Shown here: positions 4,412 through 5,844 of the stretch, piece by piece | How positions within the stretch are numbered: position 1 is the first letter of the stretch | How the letters are laid out: each line of letters opens with the position of its first letter | From: Actinomycetota bacterium | Lineage (GTDB): Bacteria > Actinomycetota > Actinomycetes > Nanopelagicales > Nanopelagicaceae | DNA: 5,844 bases | Assembly (NCBI GenBank): GCA_947463335.1 | Contig: CANHRF010000070.1 | Location: 1-5,844 of the forward strand | Reading direction: 5' to 3' | Notes under the pieces: generated by a model | Told to the model about the DNA's origin: nothing | The model's database searches: none | What the model saw: the letters and a program-made list of their open reading frames with translations, nothing else | Position numbers and translations under genes: made by a program

Positions 4412-5844
4412 ATGAGAAATTCAGCTCGCAAATTCCAAGCCCTCCTATTGGCCATTGCCACGCTTTCCGTAGGAATTCCCAGTATTGCTGCCGCGGCAAA
4501 TCCTGAGACCGTGAAGCTCACTGTTCATTACCAACGCGTGGAAGCTGATTATGCATCTTGGAATTTATGGCTCTGGAAGAACAAATTGACGGGCACTGAT
4601 GTTGATGTGAATAAAACTGGTGTGCAATTTACTGGTGATGATGCTTTCGGCAAGGTTGTAACTATTGAGTTAACCGAGATGGATAAGTTTGATGATTTGG
4701 GAATCATTGTTCGAAAGGGAGAATGGCTATCCAAAGATGTTGCAGAAGATCGTTTTATAAATAAATTTGGTGCAAATGGAGTTACTGAAGTTTGGTTAAG
4801 ACAAGGAGATCCAACTATTCACTATTCACTGCCAACAACTCCTGCGCCGGTTCCTCTGGGAAATAAATTGGCCCAGCTCTACGATTCTGCTGATTTCAGT
4901 GCAAAGTACACATATACGGGCAATGATCTTGGAAACACCTATTCTCCTGCTTCTACCAAGTTTCGAGTTTGGGCTCCGACTGCCATTGCAGTAACGCTCG
5001 TTACTTATGCCAAGGCAGATTCGCCATTGTCCGCTGCAGTTGAAACCAGAATGTCATATGACGTCAATGGCACCTGGATCGCCACCCTAAAAGGCGATCA
5101 AGAGGGATTGATTTACAACTACCGAGTAACCCTTGATAGCAAAACAAACGAAGCAGTTGATCCATATGTGCGCGCAACAACGATCAATGGCGTTCGTGGC
5201 GTGGTCATTGATATCGATAAGACCAATCCAAAGGGTTGGAAGAAATCAAAGCCAGCCTTTAGCGGCAAGGCAACAGATGCAGTTATTTATGAGCTTCATG
5301 TTCGAGATCTTTCAATGGATGCCTCTAGCGGAATTTCTGCCAAGAATAAAGGCAAGTACCTTGCCTTCACAGAGTTAAAGACAAAGAGCGGCGGCGTCTC
5401 TTCCGGAATTTCAGCTATAAAAGACCTTGGAGTTACTCACGTTGAGTTATTGCCAATTTATGACTTTGCATCTGTAGACGAATCGGCACCAACTTTCAAC
5501 TGGGGTTATGACCCAGCGAATTACAACGTGCCAGAAGGTTCTTATAGTTCAGACCCAGCGAATCCAACTGCTCGAATTACCGAACTTAAGCAAGCTATCC
5601 AAGCTATGCATTCCATTGGATTGCGTGTAAATATGGATGTGGTTTACAACCACGTTTATGACACAAGTAAATTCAGTCAGAACTTAATCACGCCAGGATA
5701 TTTCTTCCGCACTGACGAGAGTGGTGCGCTGACAAACGGTACTGGTGTCGGAAATGACGTCGCCTCCGAGCGTCCAATGGTCCGTAAGTTCATTGTTGAC
5801 TCAGTTAAGTTCTGGGCGACTGAATATAACCTTGATGGTTTCCG
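4412..5844 (+). CDS. pulA: Secreted type I pullulanase, N-terminal part (cut by window end)
   Basis: The gene is open to the window edge; 477 codons are visible. Type I pullulanases cleave alpha-1,6 branch links in pullulan, starch and glycogen fragments. The N-terminus (NSARK, then a hydrophobic run 10-22 and SIAAAAN) is a Sec signal peptide, probably cut after A28 or A29, with no lipobox cysteine. A PUD/CBM41 starch-binding domain follows (about 33-138; LTVHYQRVEADYASWNLWLW at 36-55 and WLRQGDPTIHYS at 128-139). CBM48 comes next (about 155-260; FRVWAPTA at 184-191). GH13 begins near 288 (AVIYELHVRDLSMD). Its marks are FNWGYDP (362-368; the pullulanase hallmark usually begins with Tyr), conserved region I DVVYNH (409-414) and GNDVASERPMVRKF (447-460). 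The window ends at NLDGFR, just before the expected FD with the catalytic nucleophile, so activity cannot be judged. The ATG lacks a normal Shine-Dalgarno. It is probably a separate transcription unit from mutM. Confidence 0.93.
   Translation, partial: MRNSARKFQALLLAIATLSVGIPSIAAAANPETVKLTVHYQRVEADYASWNLWLWKNKLTGTDVDVNKTGVQFTGDDAFGKVVTIELTEMDKFDDLGIIVRKGEWLSKDVAEDRFINKFGANGVTEVWLRQGDPTIHYSLPTTPAPVPLGNKLAQLYDSADFSAKYTYTGNDLGNTYSPASTKFRVWAPTAIAVTLVTYAKADSPLSAAVETRMSYDVNGTWIATLKGDQEGLIYNYRVTLDSKTNEAVDPYVRATTINGVRGVVIDIDKTNPKGWKKSKPAFSGKATDAVIYELHVRDLSMDASSGISAKNKGKYLAFTELKTKSGGVSSGISAIKDLGVTHVELLPIYDFASVDESAPTFNWGYDPANYNVPEGSYSSDPANPTARITELKQAIQAMHSIGLRVNMDVVYNHVYDTSKFSQNLITPGYFFRTDESGALTNGTGVGNDVASERPMVRKFIVDSVKFWATEYNLDGF

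Noticed and set aside
74..4734. Minus-strand open frames (for example 633-1001, 1900-2199, 4549-4734)
   Set aside because: They are shadows antisense to well-supported + strand genes, with no ribosome binding sites or recognisable domains.
5512..5573. GACCCAGCGAAT repeated twice in pulA
   Set aside because: Both copies are coding (DPAN) in normal GH13 context; there is no sign of a duplication.

Overview
The window is a compact stretch of a bacterial chromosome with every gene on the + strand. It holds a complete FMN-riboswitch-controlled riboflavin operon (ribD-ribE-ribBA-ribH), a DNA glycosylase gene (mutM) attached directly to its end, and the first 477 codons of a secreted type I pullulanase gene that runs off the right edge. 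The protein style suggests an actinobacterium: the gene order, the fused RibBA ending soon after KRDKLNHAL, HEGRGIGL in the GTP cyclohydrolase domain, and DPNPLAAGGAERLR in RibD. The codons are clearly not GC-rich, which points to a low-GC lineage such as the streamlined freshwater acI/Nanopelagicales group. That placement is inference; no marker gene is present.

Left edge (1-261): a -10 box (TAGAAT, 7-12) is followed almost at once by an FMN (RFN) aptamer at about 19-146. A 115-base expression platform comes next. It holds a strong U-rich hairpin (160-192) and a second hairpin (219-255) that can hide the ribD Shine-Dalgarno sequence. There is no terminator-like hairpin plus U-run, so translational control is the more likely mechanism.

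Operon (262-4380): ribD (deaminase/reductase), ribE (riboflavin synthase), ribBA (DHBP synthase/GTP cyclohydrolase II) and ribH (lumazine synthase) overlap by 1, 4 and 1 bases. MutM follows ribH after only 3 bases. Together RibBA, RibD, RibH and RibE convert GTP and ribulose 5-phosphate to riboflavin; only the step that dephosphorylates the pyrimidine intermediate is not encoded here. FMN binding to the leader should repress the whole set, possibly including the 8-oxoguanine repair enzyme MutM.

Right part (4381-5844): a 31-base gap carries a TANNNT-type -10 element placed so that transcription could begin at the ATG itself, with no usable Shine-Dalgarno. The gene encodes an exported pullulanase: signal peptide, PUD/CBM41, CBM48, then the start of the GH13 catalytic domain. 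It is cut by the window edge just before the expected catalytic nucleophile.

Nothing here amounts to a wholly new system. The points most worth a second look are the leader RNA architecture, the linkage of mutM to flavin synthesis, and the apparently leaderless pullulanase start.
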